A stretch of 64,000 bases of DNA from CAVZXS01 sp963779325 (GCA_963779325.1 CAVZXS010000019.1:186001-250000); one strand, 5' to 3'. Positions 26,947 through 36,584 are shown, counted from the stretch's first letter. A program made the numbers and translations. The notes: generated by a model from the letters alone, not told the origin.

Positions 26947-27360
26947 TTATGTAAGCCGCGTAAGTATTTTGCCAAGCGTTTGTTCCGCATTCTTCGGTTT
27001 CAACTTACAGGCCCATACTGTAATAATTTTCCAGCCGGCTTTTTTCAGCGCCTTTATCGCTTTTTCATCATTGACTTTGTTGGTATTTATTTTATCGGCC
27101 CACCACTTTGTGCGGGTTTTGGGTATGGTAAAATATTTACAGTTGGTATGCCCGTGCCAAAAACATCCGTGTACAAAAATGATGGTATTGTATTTTGGTA
27201 AAACAATATCCGGCTTGCCGGGTAGCTTTCTATTGTGCAGTGTATAGCGAAAGCCGCGGGCATGTAAAAATTTTCTTACCAGCAACTCGGGTTTGGTATT
27301 GGTACTTTTTACCTGCGCCATATTATAACTGCGCTGTTTCTTTGTGTGTACATCTGCCAC
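26947..27360 (-). CDS. vsr: very short patch repair endonuclease Vsr
   Basis: 137 aa with the Vsr signature: MAQVKSTNTKPELLVRKFLHARGFRY, LPGKPDIVLPKYNTIIFVHGCFWHGH (catalytic Asp51, His64, His69) and KNVNDEKAI-like Zn/DNA region with Cys. Vsr nicks T:G mismatches made by deamination of 5-methylcytosine, which explains its place beside a C5 methyltransferase. It is the first gene of the three-gene cluster. Confidence 0.93.
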   Translation of the reverse strand: MADVHTKKQRSYNMAQVKSTNTKPELLVRKFLHARGFRYTLHNRKLPGKPDIVLPKYNTIIFVHGCFWHGHTNCKYFTIPKTRTKWWADKINTNKVNDEKAIKALKKAGWKIITVWACKLKPKNAEQTLGKILTRLT

Positions 27361-27407
27361 ACCGCTAAGGTAGTATCGAAATCAATTGACATCAGCAGAA
27401 GATAAAC

Positions 27408-28268
27408 CTATCTCACTTTCGAACCGGGGCATCCGGCCCTTTTTTCTTTACGCCCGCCCGGCATACCGGCAATTTTTTTATAATTATCAAAAAAATGACG
27501 TATAGTAAAAGTAAGTGCGATGTACATATAGCCGTCTTTATTTTTATTGGCATTCCCGCGCAAAGAACCCGGAACGGGTGAAGGGCCTGCGCCTATCTCG
27601 TCGCCGCGATAAGCAAGGTCAAAAGCCAAAGGCCCGCGGGCAGCAAGTAAAGCAGCCTCATTCACATAAGCTCCGCTTACATCATCTATATAATCAGTAA
27701 ATGTTTTTCGATAACCTATTTCCAGCCCGGCACGCATATCTTCATTAAAAGATCTTTCTATACCGATACCAAGAGGTATACTGAGTTGAGTTAGCTTGTA
27801 ATCTTTAACTCCGGGTATAAAACCCTGCCCTTCGGTGCTGAGGGGTTTAAGAAAAACTTTATTGCCGCCGACATCGTTAGTATAAGGCTTAAAATGAAAA
27901 AAGCCGATGCCCGCAAATGCATACGGTACCCACCAACTGTCATTGGGGTTTAAAATACTGTACTGTACGCCACCTTCCCAGTCAAAAATTTTTGATTTAA
28001 AATTAAGATTGCGCTGCTCCATTGACGCTGTTCCTTTTTTATCATCGGCCCTCAAAGAAGTAAGTGTAAAATAACTACGGGCTGCTATCCGCTCTGTAAT
28101 ATCATACCTTGCGCCAAGTGAAAACATCAATTTGGGTTGAGAAATAGAAACGGAATTTGCTTTCAGGTCGCCGTTATAAGCAGCCATACCTGCACGGGCC
28201 GAGAAATGAAAGTTTTGTGCCGCGACAAAGGCCGGTAAACAAATAAAACAGATAATTATTTTTTTCAT
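27408..28268 (-). CDS. outer-membrane beta-barrel protein (DUF6089-like)
   Basis: 286 aa with a signal peptide (PAFVAAQ) and alternating barrel strands: FHFSARAGMAAYNGDLK, SLGARYDITERIAARSYFTLTSLRADD, WWVPYAFAGIGFFHFKP, and IPLGIGIERSFNEDMRAGLEIGYRKTFTDYIDDVSG. This strand pattern is typical of small Bacteroidota outer-membrane proteins of the DUF6089 type. The C-terminus is unusually basic (PGGRKEKRAGCPGSKVR). Function unknown. Confidence 0.75.
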   Translation of the reverse strand: MKKIIICFICLPAFVAAQNFHFSARAGMAAYNGDLKANSVSISQPKLMFSLGARYDITERIAARSYFTLTSLRADDKKGTASMEQRNLNFKSKIFDWEGGVQYSILNPNDSWWVPYAFAGIGFFHFKPYTNDVGGNKVFLKPLSTEGQGFIPGVKDYKLTQLSIPLGIGIERSFNEDMRAGLEIGYRKTFTDYIDDVSGAYVNEAALLAARGPLAFDLAYRGDEIGAGPSPVPGSLRGNANKNKDGYMYIALTFTIRHFFDNYKKIAGMPGGRKEKRAGCPGSKVR

Positions 28269-28317
28269 GGCATTGAATTAGAGAAACTATACTCTAACTA
28301 ACGTCTTTACTTCGCTT

Positions 28318-29910
28318 TTATTTTCCTGGCTTTGGTGCGGGCTGCTGTTGGGCCTGCATTTGCTTAAACCTTCGGCTGCCATGATACTTTTCTTTTATAA
28401 TATCTTCCATGGTTTTATTGTGCACTTTACTTTCTACCCAACTTATTATATCTAAGTAGGCAAAGGCCCTGGTTTCAAAGCGGTTTTTCTCCAGGTGTTT
28501 TATTTTATACAATAGTTTTTCCAGTTCCGGCTTTACCCTTGCCGTGGTACCAAAACTGTGACGTAAAAACCTGAATATTTCCTCTTCCACCACCGTCAGG
28601 TTTTTCATTTTGGCCATAAACCGGTATACCGATTTTATCAATGATTCTAAAATTTCATCATTCCCCAGCTCATAATGTGTCATCAGATGAATAAGGCGGG
28701 CATAGCATTGCAGGTCTACACGCAAATCGAGCGGGCCGTTAATTATTTGCTGCAGATAGTCAATACATTTTTCATAATCGCCGCTGCCAAAGTATAATGT
28801 GGCTATTTTATAATTAAAAACCAATATGCGGTGGCGGTCTACGTACAGGGCATATTCCTGCAGTTTTTCTTTTACCTCGGGTACCAATTGCAGTCCTTCT
28901 TTAAATGTTCCCTTTATCAGGTGTTGGTTAATACGTGCACTGTTTATATATATAGATGTATGTGTTCTGAAGTTATCGTGTTGATTAGCCGCCGGTGTTT
29001 TGGAAAATGCTTCAAACTGTGCAAGTGTGATTTCGAACTTTTGATAATTTCGTAAATCAAAATGCGCATTAAGCAGGTTGTGCATACCTTTTATATAGTG
29101 ACCCGTTTCTACCGTTATCATCAGCAGGTGTTCATCAAACAGATCAATCCATTTTTGTGCATAGCGGTAGTACATTAAAAAATCCTGCCTTATAAAAGCA
29201 TACCAGCAATAGCTTTGATAGAGGTACAACCGCTCATAAAAACCGTTTACAGCGTTAACATCTGCGGGCAGGTTTGTAAAAAAATATTCTTTAATATCTT
29301 TTTCATCTTCCTTGTTTCGTGCATGACCGTTTATTACATACCAACGGTAAAGCAGCAACGCCAGGTTCGAGAGTCTTGTCACCCTGTCTATATGGCTGCT
29401 TATCTCCATGGCTTCGGCCGCCAGCATTTCAGTTTTGTCCGTAGTGCTTCGGGTAATGTGCAGGGTCTCTATTTTTTTTTCAAGCGATATTACCTGTACC
29501 AGGAAATTAAATTTCTGATTAGCCCTGGCCAGCTCTTTCGCTTTTTCTAATATTTTAAGCGCTTGAATTTTTAATCCTTTATTATACAGCAGGCGGGCAT
29601 TGTCTAAGTGTTCGCTCAACTGCAGATCAATATTATCAGTTGTCTTTAAAAGACGAAGCGCCGCTAACAGTTGTTTGTATAAATGGCTTTTTAAATTGGC
29701 TAATTGAGGTTTCGTAACCTGTGGTAGTTTTTTCAGCAATAGTTTTTCATCATACTCCGGCATTTTGTCCAATGCATCGTATAACTGAATAATTTTCAGG
29801 TCTTCCTTGGCCGAACTTCTTTTAATATAGAGCTTAAAATGTCTTTTCTCGGCCTTTTCAAGCGAGTGAACCAATTGAAACAATGTATCAGAAAACCTGT
29901 TGGGCATCAT
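28318..29910 (-). CDS. helical-repeat protein of unknown function
   Basis: 530 aa, almost wholly alpha-helical with TPR-like pairs, for example LDNARLLYNKGLKIQALKILEKAKELA and FNYKIATLYFGSGDYEKCIDYLQQI. No signal peptide. The N-terminal SLEKAEKRHFKLYIKRSSAKEDLKIIQLYDAL block recurs in Bacteroidota hypothetical proteins from memory. It probably acts as a protein-interaction scaffold. The C-terminus is a Gln/Pro-rich tail. It stands alone on the minus strand. Confidence 0.6.
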   Translation of the reverse strand: MMPNRFSDTLFQLVHSLEKAEKRHFKLYIKRSSAKEDLKIIQLYDALDKMPEYDEKLLLKKLPQVTKPQLANLKSHLYKQLLAALRLLKTTDNIDLQLSEHLDNARLLYNKGLKIQALKILEKAKELARANQKFNFLVQVISLEKKIETLHITRSTTDKTEMLAAEAMEISSHIDRVTRLSNLALLLYRWYVINGHARNKEDEKDIKEYFFTNLPADVNAVNGFYERLYLYQSYCWYAFIRQDFLMYYRYAQKWIDLFDEHLLMITVETGHYIKGMHNLLNAHFDLRNYQKFEITLAQFEAFSKTPAANQHDNFRTHTSIYINSARINQHLIKGTFKEGLQLVPEVKEKLQEYALYVDRHRILVFNYKIATLYFGSGDYEKCIDYLQQIINGPLDLRVDLQCYARLIHLMTHYELGNDEILESLIKSVYRFMAKMKNLTVVEEEIFRFLRHSFGTTARVKPELEKLLYKIKHLEKNRFETRAFAYLDIISWVESKVHNKTMEDIIKEKYHGSRRFKQMQAQQQPAPKPGK

Positions 29911-30047
29911 TAAATAATTTCCATGAAAGTCAATGCAGGCAAAGGTTACAAAAAAAAATCAGCCTTTTGACATAATCAATCGGGCGATAAGATGATTTGA
30001 GTAAAAGGCGAACTGAAGTTAGTTTTGCTTCAGCAAATGAGCAAAAA

Positions 30048-30164
30048 CATATAGCAGGCAATCGTTCGGCAAGTAATCGTTAAAGGCTCAAAAAAGAACG
30101 CGGCAGCAAAACCGGTTCTTACAAAAATTCAGAATTCAACTTTTTCATATAGCAAGCAATCGTT
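30048..30164 (+). repeat. 19-bp direct repeat pair
   Basis: CATATAGCAGGCAATCGTT (30048-30066) recurs as CATATAGCAAGCAATCGTT (30146-30164), one mismatch, within a 536-bp gap without a gene. The second copy runs straight into a terminator hairpin. Confidence 0.7.
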
Positions 30165-30167
30165 AAC

Positions 30168-30199
30168 GGCCCGCTGTTTCTACAGCGGACCTTTTTTTT
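30168..30199 (+). terminator. rho-independent terminator with no upstream plus-strand gene
   Basis: GGCCCGCTG, loop TTTCTA, CAGCGGACC (one mismatch), then eight T. It points along the plus strand, yet no plus-strand coding gene lies upstream for more than 5 kb. It may end an unannotated transcript starting after about 29930. The remaining gap to 30446 holds no convincing ORF. Confidence 0.65.
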
Positions 30200-30446
30200 G
30201 CCCCGCTAAAATAACACTTTCTCCTATTCGGCGTACAAGTTTTTTATATCTCTTTTAAAAAATATTTTCCGCCAACCAAAGCAACCTGCCGCTGTTGGCG
30301 TCCTCGACAACAGCAATGATGCCGAAACCAAATTCTATTTTTAAACAGCTTATGAATATTACTTTTTTCTTTCCGGGAAAAATATATTTCTGCGTCTTTA
30401 CACCTCTTGTCCTGTTTCGCTAATTTCACTTTACAAAAATGTATCT

Positions 30447-30938
30447 ATGGCCATTCGCATCTTTATTACCGGGGGCACTTTCGATAAAGAATACAACGAG
30501 CTGAACGGGGAGCTTTATTTTAAAGACACGCACCTGCACGACCTGTTGGAAATGGGACGCTGCCGCGCCGCTGTAGAAATAAGAACACTGATGATGGTTG
30601 ACAGCTTAGAAATGACGGATGAAGACCGTGAGTTGATTGCGCACCAATGTATTAATTGCGATGAAGATAAAATTGTAATTACGCATGGCACCGATACCAT
30701 GTCGCAAACGGCCAAGATGCTGGCAAAAAAAATAAAAGATAAAACTATCGTACTCACCGGCGCCATGATACCCATTAAGTTTGGCAGCAGCGACGGACTT
30801 TTTAACCTGGGCAGTGCATTGGCCTTTGTACAAAGCTTACCGCATGGCGTATATGTAGCAATGAACGGCCGCTGCTTTATGGCCGATAATGTACGCAAAA
30901 ACAAAGAAAGCGGTATTTTTGAGGAGATAGAAAAATAA
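30447..30938 (+). CDS. short asparaginase-like protein
   Basis: 163 aa matching only the N-terminal domain of type I L-asparaginase: RIFITGGTFDKEYNE (first catalytic Thr in GGT), VITHGTDTMSQTAKML (second Thr and Asp), and VLTGAMIPIKFGSSDGLFNLGSAL. The C-terminal domain of full-length enzymes (about 330 aa) is absent, but the end is clean and such short forms occur in Bacteroidota. Whether it hydrolyses asparagine is uncertain. Confidence 0.82.
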   Translation: MAIRIFITGGTFDKEYNELNGELYFKDTHLHDLLEMGRCRAAVEIRTLMMVDSLEMTDEDRELIAHQCINCDEDKIVITHGTDTMSQTAKMLAKKIKDKTIVLTGAMIPIKFGSSDGLFNLGSALAFVQSLPHGVYVAMNGRCFMADNVRKNKESGIFEEIEK

Positions 30939-31427
30939 TAATTTCAGAATATCTATTCTTTGTTATGCTTTTTAGCAGCTACTGTGTTACATAACGACAA
31001 AGGATTTTGTGTTTTCTGAGTGGGTCTCAGGCGTTTTTCCTCCAAATCCCTGTGTGAATAGCCAATATAAAATGTGCATATCCCTGTGTGGAACGTTAGC
31101 GTAAAGGGGAACTAAATGGAATAAACTTATAGCCGGTCTCCCGGCAGCAGTCGGTGTGTTTGTTAACCGATAGTTATCCCGTGTCAATTCACAATTAAAA
31201 AAAGATAATACATCATAAAGTATATCACATTGCATTATAAACATCGTTGTGGAAATCATCGGCAAATGCAGTACAGGTAATAAACTTAAATGTGGATTAC
31301 CCTGATTTACTTGTTAATTTCCGGTAGTTATTATCTTTACCAAAAATCAGTGAAAATTGTTTTCCACCAATTCACACTGATAATAGTAATAGGGTTTTAT
31401 ATAAATATATTATTATAATACTATTAT
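30939..31427. other. 489-bp gap without a convincing gene
   Basis: AT-rich. It contains two copies of TCCCTGTGTG (about 31049 and 31080) and, in the last 60 bp before nadA, an extremely AT-rich stretch of the kind found at promoters. A minus-strand ORF at 30987-31265 has no gene-like features. Confidence 0.5.
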
Positions 31428-32438
31428 ATGGATAAAGAAATGTTAGCAACCGCATTGAATGCTGTCGAAAATGTTGGATTTTTGAATCTTGAAATCGACC
31501 CCACGTTAGATTTATTTTCAGAAATAGAAAAACTTAAAAAAGAAAAAAATGCAGTTGTTTTGGCCCACTACTACCAGGAACCCGATATTCAGGATATCGC
31601 GGATTACATCGGCGACAGCCTCGGTTTGGCACAGCAGGCAGAGAAAACGAAGGCGGACATGATCGTGTTTGCCGGTGTGCATTTCATGGCCGAAACAGCC
31701 AAGATTCTGAATCCTTCAAAAAAAGTGGTGATACCGGATTTAAAAGCCGGTTGCTCACTGAGCGACAGTTGCCCGCCGCCGCTTTTCAAAAGATTTAAGG
31801 AACAGCATCCTGATCACATCGTTGTTACGTATATCAACTGCAGTGCGGGTATCAAAGCGTTGAGCGATGTGATTGTTACCAGCAGTAATGCGAAAGTGAT
31901 AGTGGAAAGCTTTCCTAAAGAACAAAAAATAATATTTGCGCCCGATAAAAATTTAGGCGCTTATATCAACAAAGTTACGGGTCGTGATATGCTGCTTTGG
32001 AACGGCGCCTGTATGGTACACGAAATATTCAGTTTGGAAAAAATTACCAAATTAAAAGTTCGCCACCCGAAAGCAAAAATGATAGCACACCCTGAATGCG
32101 AAGAACCGATTTTGCAAATTGCAGACTTCATAGGAAGCACTACACAGCTTTTAAAGTACACACAGACGGATGATGCGCAGGAATACATTGTGGCAACGGA
32201 AACGGGAATACTGCACCGTATGATGAAGGAAAGGCCCGAGAAAACATTTATACCGGCGCCGCCCGATAATAACTGCGCTTGCAATGATTGCCCGCACATG
32301 AAATTGAATACGCTGGAGAAAATATACCTGTGCATGAAATATGAGCAGCCGGAAATTATTATGGAAGAAGAATTACGATTAACGGCATTGAAACCGATAC
32401 AACGAATGCTTGAAATAAGCGCCAAAGCAGGCCTGTAA
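31428..32438 (+). CDS. nadA: quinolinate synthase NadA
   Basis: 336 aa. The motif VVLAHYYQEPDIQDIADYIGDSLGLAQQA, the VHFMAETAKIL block and three conserved Cys positions (Cys109 in LKAGCSLSDSC, Cys195 in GACMVHE, Cys288 in NDCPHMKLN) match the [4Fe-4S] ligands of NadA. It condenses iminoaspartate with dihydroxyacetone phosphate in de novo NAD synthesis. Neither nadB nor nadC is beside it, but nadD lies 4.4 kb downstream. Confidence 0.95.
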   Translation: MDKEMLATALNAVENVGFLNLEIDPTLDLFSEIEKLKKEKNAVVLAHYYQEPDIQDIADYIGDSLGLAQQAEKTKADMIVFAGVHFMAETAKILNPSKKVVIPDLKAGCSLSDSCPPPLFKRFKEQHPDHIVVTYINCSAGIKALSDVIVTSSNAKVIVESFPKEQKIIFAPDKNLGAYINKVTGRDMLLWNGACMVHEIFSLEKITKLKVRHPKAKMIAHPECEEPILQIADFIGSTTQLLKYTQTDDAQEYIVATETGILHRMMKERPEKTFIPAPPDNNCACNDCPHMKLNTLEKIYLCMKYEQPEIIMEEELRLTALKPIQRMLEISAKAGL

Positions 32439-32441
32439 TTT

Positions 32442-33539
32442 ATGCGAACAAATGAGTACCTAAAATACCTGAACCCCCTAAGTTTATTTGGTACGCTTCG
32501 TACTAAAGAGATTCTGCATGTTAACCCAACCGTAATACCCCACAGAGAAGAAGCAAAGGAAATAAAAGTTTTTGTGTATGACTATAATACGGACAGCATT
32601 CAGCAGGAACAAACGAATAGTATTAAGGATACATTTAAATATAAGACGAGTAATAAAATAAGTTGGATAAATATTGACGGACTTAGAAAAGCGGATGTAG
32701 AATCTGTTTGTGAACATTACGATGTACACCCTTTGTTGATTGAAGATATATTGAGTATAAGCCAGCGTCCGAAAATGGATGAAGTGGAAAATGTAATGTT
32801 TTGTTTATTAAACATGCTTTATTTTAATAATGAAAAAAAGACGGTAGAAACGGAACAAATAAGTATAGTGCTGGGCAAAGATTTTGTAATCAGCTTCCAG
32901 GAAGATGCGAGCAGGGATGTGTTTGATCCAATACGAACAAAAATAAATTTGAGCCGCAGCCAGATTAGACAACGCACCGCCGATTATCTTTTATATGCGA
33001 TGCTGGATTTGATAGTAGATAATTATTTCCTTGTAATGGAAAAGATAGGAGACCAGATAGAAATTTTGGAAGAAGAGATTATTAAAAAAAGCAACACGAG
33101 AAGCCTGGCTAAAATAAATGTGCTTAGAAAAGAACTGATAGTACTCAAAAGAAACATCGCCCCGGTAAGAGATTTGGTAAACGGTATTATACGAAGCGAA
33201 AGCGAATTATTGGACGACCGAACTACCAAGTATTTCAAAGATATTTCGGATCATATTATACAGGCACACGACCTAAGCGAAAACTACCGTGATATAATGA
33301 TAAGCATGCAGGATATTTATTTGAACAATGTAAACCTGAAGCTGAACGAGGTAATGAAAGTTATGACCATTGTTACCTGTTTGTTAGCACCCGCAACAGT
33401 TATTGGCGGTATATTCGGAATGAACTTTGACCAGATACCGTATCTGCATAATCAATACGGATTTTGGATTGCAGTGAGCCTGATGCTTATTATTCCTATC
33501 GGGATGATTTATGTATTCAGGAAAAGAGGATGGTTTTAA
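32442..33539 (+). CDS. corA: CorA-type magnesium/cobalt transporter
   Basis: 365 aa with a cytosolic alpha/beta domain, a long helix (about 190-290) and two C-terminal membrane helices. The signature GMN is in the loop (IFGMNFDQIPY). It forms a pentameric Mg2+ channel. It starts 3 bp after nadA, so the two are probably co-transcribed. Confidence 0.93.
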   Translation: MRTNEYLKYLNPLSLFGTLRTKEILHVNPTVIPHREEAKEIKVFVYDYNTDSIQQEQTNSIKDTFKYKTSNKISWINIDGLRKADVESVCEHYDVHPLLIEDILSISQRPKMDEVENVMFCLLNMLYFNNEKKTVETEQISIVLGKDFVISFQEDASRDVFDPIRTKINLSRSQIRQRTADYLLYAMLDLIVDNYFLVMEKIGDQIEILEEEIIKKSNTRSLAKINVLRKELIVLKRNIAPVRDLVNGIIRSESELLDDRTTKYFKDISDHIIQAHDLSENYRDIMISMQDIYLNNVNLKLNEVMKVMTIVTCLLAPATVIGGIFGMNFDQIPYLHNQYGFWIAVSLMLIIPIGMIYVFRKRGWF

Positions 33540-33547
33540 TCGCTGAA

Positions 33548-35410
33548 TTATCTTCCCATAAAGACCATCAGTATTTGCACATCACTTGGATTAATGCCGG
33601 ATATACGGCTTGCTTGTCCTAATGTTCGGGGTTTTATTTTGGTCAATTTTTCTCTTGCTTCATTTCCCAATGATTGTATTTTTTTGTAATCAAAACTATC
33701 GGGAATAAGTAAGTCTTCCAACTGCGACATACGGCCCACCAATTCTTTTTCTTTTTCAATATAAGTGTCATACTTTACCTGTATGGCTGCTTGTTCAAGA
33801 ATTTCCGGATCGGTACATTTTATCGCCTCACCTAATTTCGGCAAAGCATTAATTAATTGAGACAGTTCTAAGTTTGGCCGAAGTAGAATTTTATGTGCTT
33901 TTTGTTTTTCAGAAACAGGTGAACTTCCGATGCTTTCAAGAAAAGGATTTATTTCTTCAGGAGTAACAGAAAATTCACTCAGTACTTTTTTTATTTTTTG
34001 TATAACCGAATTTTTTTTAATAACCCTGTCCATTCTTTCCTGACTTGCCAAACCCATTCTGTAACTTTTTTCGGTAAGCCGCAGGTCAGCATTATCCTGT
34101 CTCAGCAGCGTTCTAAATTCAGCTCTCGATGTAAACATTCTGTAAGGCTCATCCGTGCCTTTACTGATCAGGTCATCTATCAATACACCAATATAGGCTT
34201 CACTTCTTTTTAAGTAAAAAGGATTTTCATCTCTTACTTTAAGATGTGCGTTTATACCCGCCATTAAGCCCTGGCAGGCCGCTTCTTCATAACCGGTAGT
34301 ACCATTTATTTGCCCGGCGAAAAATAAATGCTGAATCAGTTTTGTTTCAAGTGAGTGCTGCAGTTGTGTAGGCGGAAAAAAATCATACTCAATGGCATAA
34401 CCCGGTCTGAAGATTCTAACGTTCTCAAAACCCACTATACTACGAAGAGCTTCGTACTGTATATCTTCGGGTAATGATGTTGAAAAACCATTCACATAAA
34501 TCTCAACGGTATTCCATCCTTCCGGCTCTATAAAAAGCTGGTGCCTGTCACGTTCGGCAAAGCGGTTTATCTTATCTTCTATGCTGGGGCAATATCTGGG
34601 CCCAACGCCATCAATTCTGCCGGCAAACATTGGGCTTCTGTCAAAGCCCTTTTTTAAAATATCGTGTACCTCTTGATTGGTATAAGTAATCCAACAAGAC
34701 CGCTGCTTTGCCGGTTTTTCTATAGGTAAAAATGAAAAGCCAACGACTTCCTCGTCACCTTTTTGCTCTTCCATCTTGCTATAGTCAAGGCTCCTGCCAT
34801 CAATTCTTGGTGGCGTTCCTGTTTTTAGTCTGTCGCTTTCAAAGCCAAGAGAAACCAATTGCTCGGTTATTCCTGTAGCAGCTTTTTCCGCCACCCGGCC
34901 ACCACCAAAATTTTTCTCTCCTATATGAATTATCCCGTTTAAGAATGTTCCATTGGTAAGAACAACTGCCTTTGCTTTTATGTCATGCCCCAATCCAGTT
35001 ACCACACCACTACAGCGACCATCTTTTATTAAAAGACCCTGCACCATGTCTTGGTAAAAGTCAAGATTGGGTGTGTTTTCCAGCATTTCTCTCCACTTAG
35101 CCGCAAAAAGCATTCTATCACTTTGAACTCTGGGGCTCCACATAGCAGGCCCCTTCGATTTGTTCAGCATCCTGAACTGAATCATAGATAAGTCGGAAAC
35201 AATTCCTGAATAACCGCCCAACGCATCAATTTCTCGCACTATTTGACCCTTTGCTATGCCACCCATGGCGGGATTGCAACTCATTTGAGCAATGGTCTGC
35301 ATGTTCATCGTTATCAAAAGAACTTTTGACCCCAAATTGGCCGCCGATGCAGCAGCTTCGCAGCCTGCATGACCGCCACCCACAACTATAATATCATATT
35401 CAGGAAACAT
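33548..35410 (-). CDS. mnmG: tRNA uridine-5-carboxymethylaminomethyl modification enzyme MnmG
   Basis: 620 aa, full length. The FAD-binding GGGHAGCEAAASAANLG is at the N-terminus, followed by MSCNPAMGGIAKGQIVREIDALGG, the GTFLNGIIHIGE and RLKTGTPPRIDGRS blocks, GQINGTTGYEEAACQGLMAG, and the C-terminal helical MnmE-interaction domain ending RISGINPSDVQILMVFMGR. With MnmE it modifies U34 of certain tRNAs. mnmE is not in the window. Confidence 0.97.
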   Translation of the reverse strand: MFPEYDIIVVGGGHAGCEAAASAANLGSKVLLITMNMQTIAQMSCNPAMGGIAKGQIVREIDALGGYSGIVSDLSMIQFRMLNKSKGPAMWSPRVQSDRMLFAAKWREMLENTPNLDFYQDMVQGLLIKDGRCSGVVTGLGHDIKAKAVVLTNGTFLNGIIHIGEKNFGGGRVAEKAATGITEQLVSLGFESDRLKTGTPPRIDGRSLDYSKMEEQKGDEEVVGFSFLPIEKPAKQRSCWITYTNQEVHDILKKGFDRSPMFAGRIDGVGPRYCPSIEDKINRFAERDRHQLFIEPEGWNTVEIYVNGFSTSLPEDIQYEALRSIVGFENVRIFRPGYAIEYDFFPPTQLQHSLETKLIQHLFFAGQINGTTGYEEAACQGLMAGINAHLKVRDENPFYLKRSEAYIGVLIDDLISKGTDEPYRMFTSRAEFRTLLRQDNADLRLTEKSYRMGLASQERMDRVIKKNSVIQKIKKVLSEFSVTPEEINPFLESIGSSPVSEKQKAHKILLRPNLELSQLINALPKLGEAIKCTDPEILEQAAIQVKYDTYIEKEKELVGRMSQLEDLLIPDSFDYKKIQSLGNEAREKLTKIKPRTLGQASRISGINPSDVQILMVFMGR

Positions 35411-35439
35411 AAGTTTGCAAAGTTATCGGGTTAAAGCGG

Positions 35440-36051
35440 CTAGTTTTCGAACTTCTTTAGAAATTCAACTTCTTTTTTCACTTCAGCAACGCTTCTTCCG
35501 CTGTTCAACATTTCGAATTCAAACGAGGAATAGGTTTCAATAACGTCTAAGTAGCTTTTATGCTTTTTTAGAAACGCCATTTGCTTTTCAGCATCAACTA
35601 TTTCAGAGGATTCAATCCTGGTTATCTTTTCGAGCAGCTTTTTACAGGGAGAATAAAGAGTCTTTGTATATAATTCTCCGAAAAATGATTTAGCAAAGGA
35701 AGTATCAAGACCCTTACTTTTATCGGATGGCAAGCTCTCTACGCGAAGATTGACAAAATTCCAGCACAGCTTTAATTCAGCAGTATTAGTAAAATCGAAG
35801 AATGTAACGGGAATAATATGATCAAACTGCCATTTCTTACCAAAATCTGCCCAACCTATACCTGTATCAAATTGGGCCTCGAACCACTTACGCAGGGTTT
35901 CTATATCCAAGCCAAAGTAAGGAGCATAAAAGGAACCCGGTTTCTTTTCCAGAACATACCTTCTATAGGCTATTTGCCATTTTCTCTTTTCTCTGAACTT
36001 CAGAAGGTCAGGAGTTACTTTTTCTTGGGCTGTCCATGCCTTACGAGCCAT
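35440..36051 (-). CDS. HNH-like nuclease domain protein
   Basis: 203 aa. The central block WADFGKKWQFDHIIPVTFFDFTNTAELKLCWNFVNLRVES resembles the DH..P HNH core and the NL-R ending of small HNH proteins. A basic N-terminus (ARKAWTAQEKVTPDLLKFREKRKWQIAYRRYVLEKK) and a Lys-rich helical C-terminus flank it. It is a single gene wedged between mnmG and ybeY, which suggests a mobile or phage-derived insertion. Cleavage activity is inferred from the motif alone. Confidence 0.6.
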   Translation of the reverse strand: MARKAWTAQEKVTPDLLKFREKRKWQIAYRRYVLEKKPGSFYAPYFGLDIETLRKWFEAQFDTGIGWADFGKKWQFDHIIPVTFFDFTNTAELKLCWNFVNLRVESLPSDKSKGLDTSFAKSFFGELYTKTLYSPCKKLLEKITRIESSEIVDAEKQMAFLKKHKSYLDVIETYSSFEFEMLNSGRSVAEVKKEVEFLKKFEN

Positions 36052-36076
36052 GAGAGATTATTTTCACAAAGATAAG

Positions 36077-36121
36077 GTTTCACGGGACACAGTTTCACCA
36101 TGAAACCGTGTCCCGTGAAAC
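36077..36121. repeat. 21-bp-arm palindrome beside the ybeY stop
   Basis: Left arm 36077-36097 and right arm 36101-36121 match at 20 of 21 positions around CCA; outer ends are GTTTCACGGGACAC and GTGTCCCGTGAAAC. It lies directly behind the ybeY stop on the minus strand. It could work as a terminator hairpin, though no T-run follows in that direction. The GTTTCAC/GTGAAAC ends recall ParB-site halves, but spacing differs from a canonical parS. Confidence 0.7.
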
Positions 36122-36122
36122 G

Positions 36123-36584
36123 CTAACTAAAGTATTTATCAAGGTAGTAGTCCTCTTTCTCTCTCATCTTCTTTTTGTCTGCCGGGGTCTTGTCATTATA
36201 ACCGCATAAATGAAGTGCGCCATGAAATATTACACGATGGAATTCTTTAGAGATAGTAGATGAATGAGTTTGGGCGTTTTCCTTTACCCTGTCGTAGCTT
36301 ATGTAAATCTCAGCTTGTTTTGGTTTGGCTTTGTCGGATAAATCAAATGTCACAATATCCGTGTAGGTATCATGTTTCAGGTATTGCTTATTTATATTAA
36401 GCAACTCTTTATCAGTGGTAAAAATGTAGTTTATAGAAGCGAGTTTGGTTTTCTCTTTTTTAAAAAGAGAGATAATAAAGCGCTTAAGATCAGATCTGTT
36501 GGTAAGCGCAACCTTCTTATGCTGAAAAAAGAAATAGACCCCCGGTTTCGAAAAATCATTCATATTTTCAAAATTCGTAAACAA
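36123..36584 (-). CDS. ybeY: endoribonuclease YbeY, rRNA maturation factor
   Basis: 153 aa with the YbeY zinc region HRVIFHGALHLCGYND...KMREKED. The first two zinc-ligand His residues are present. The usual third (GYDH) is replaced by Asn-Asp, which I recall as common in Bacteroidota. LNINKQYLKHDTYTDIVTFDLS precedes it. It takes part in 16S rRNA 3'-end processing and ribosome quality control. Confidence 0.9.
   Translation of the reverse strand: MFTNFENMNDFSKPGVYFFFQHKKVALTNRSDLKRFIISLFKKEKTKLASINYIFTTDKELLNINKQYLKHDTYTDIVTFDLSDKAKPKQAEIYISYDRVKENAQTHSSTISKEFHRVIFHGALHLCGYNDKTPADKKKMREKEDYYLDKYFS

Noticed and set aside
30244..30429. 61-aa minus-strand ORF with a Cys/Arg cluster
   Set aside because: Composition is unlike neighbouring genes, there is no family match and no good start context; treated as chance.
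30987..31265. 92-aa minus-strand ORF upstream of nadA
   Set aside because: No conserved pattern and it covers a likely promoter region.
36092..36106. Canonical parS site
   Set aside because: GTTTCAC and TGAAAC halves are one base further apart than in the known consensus, and it is part of a longer hairpin; only kept as a weak possibility.
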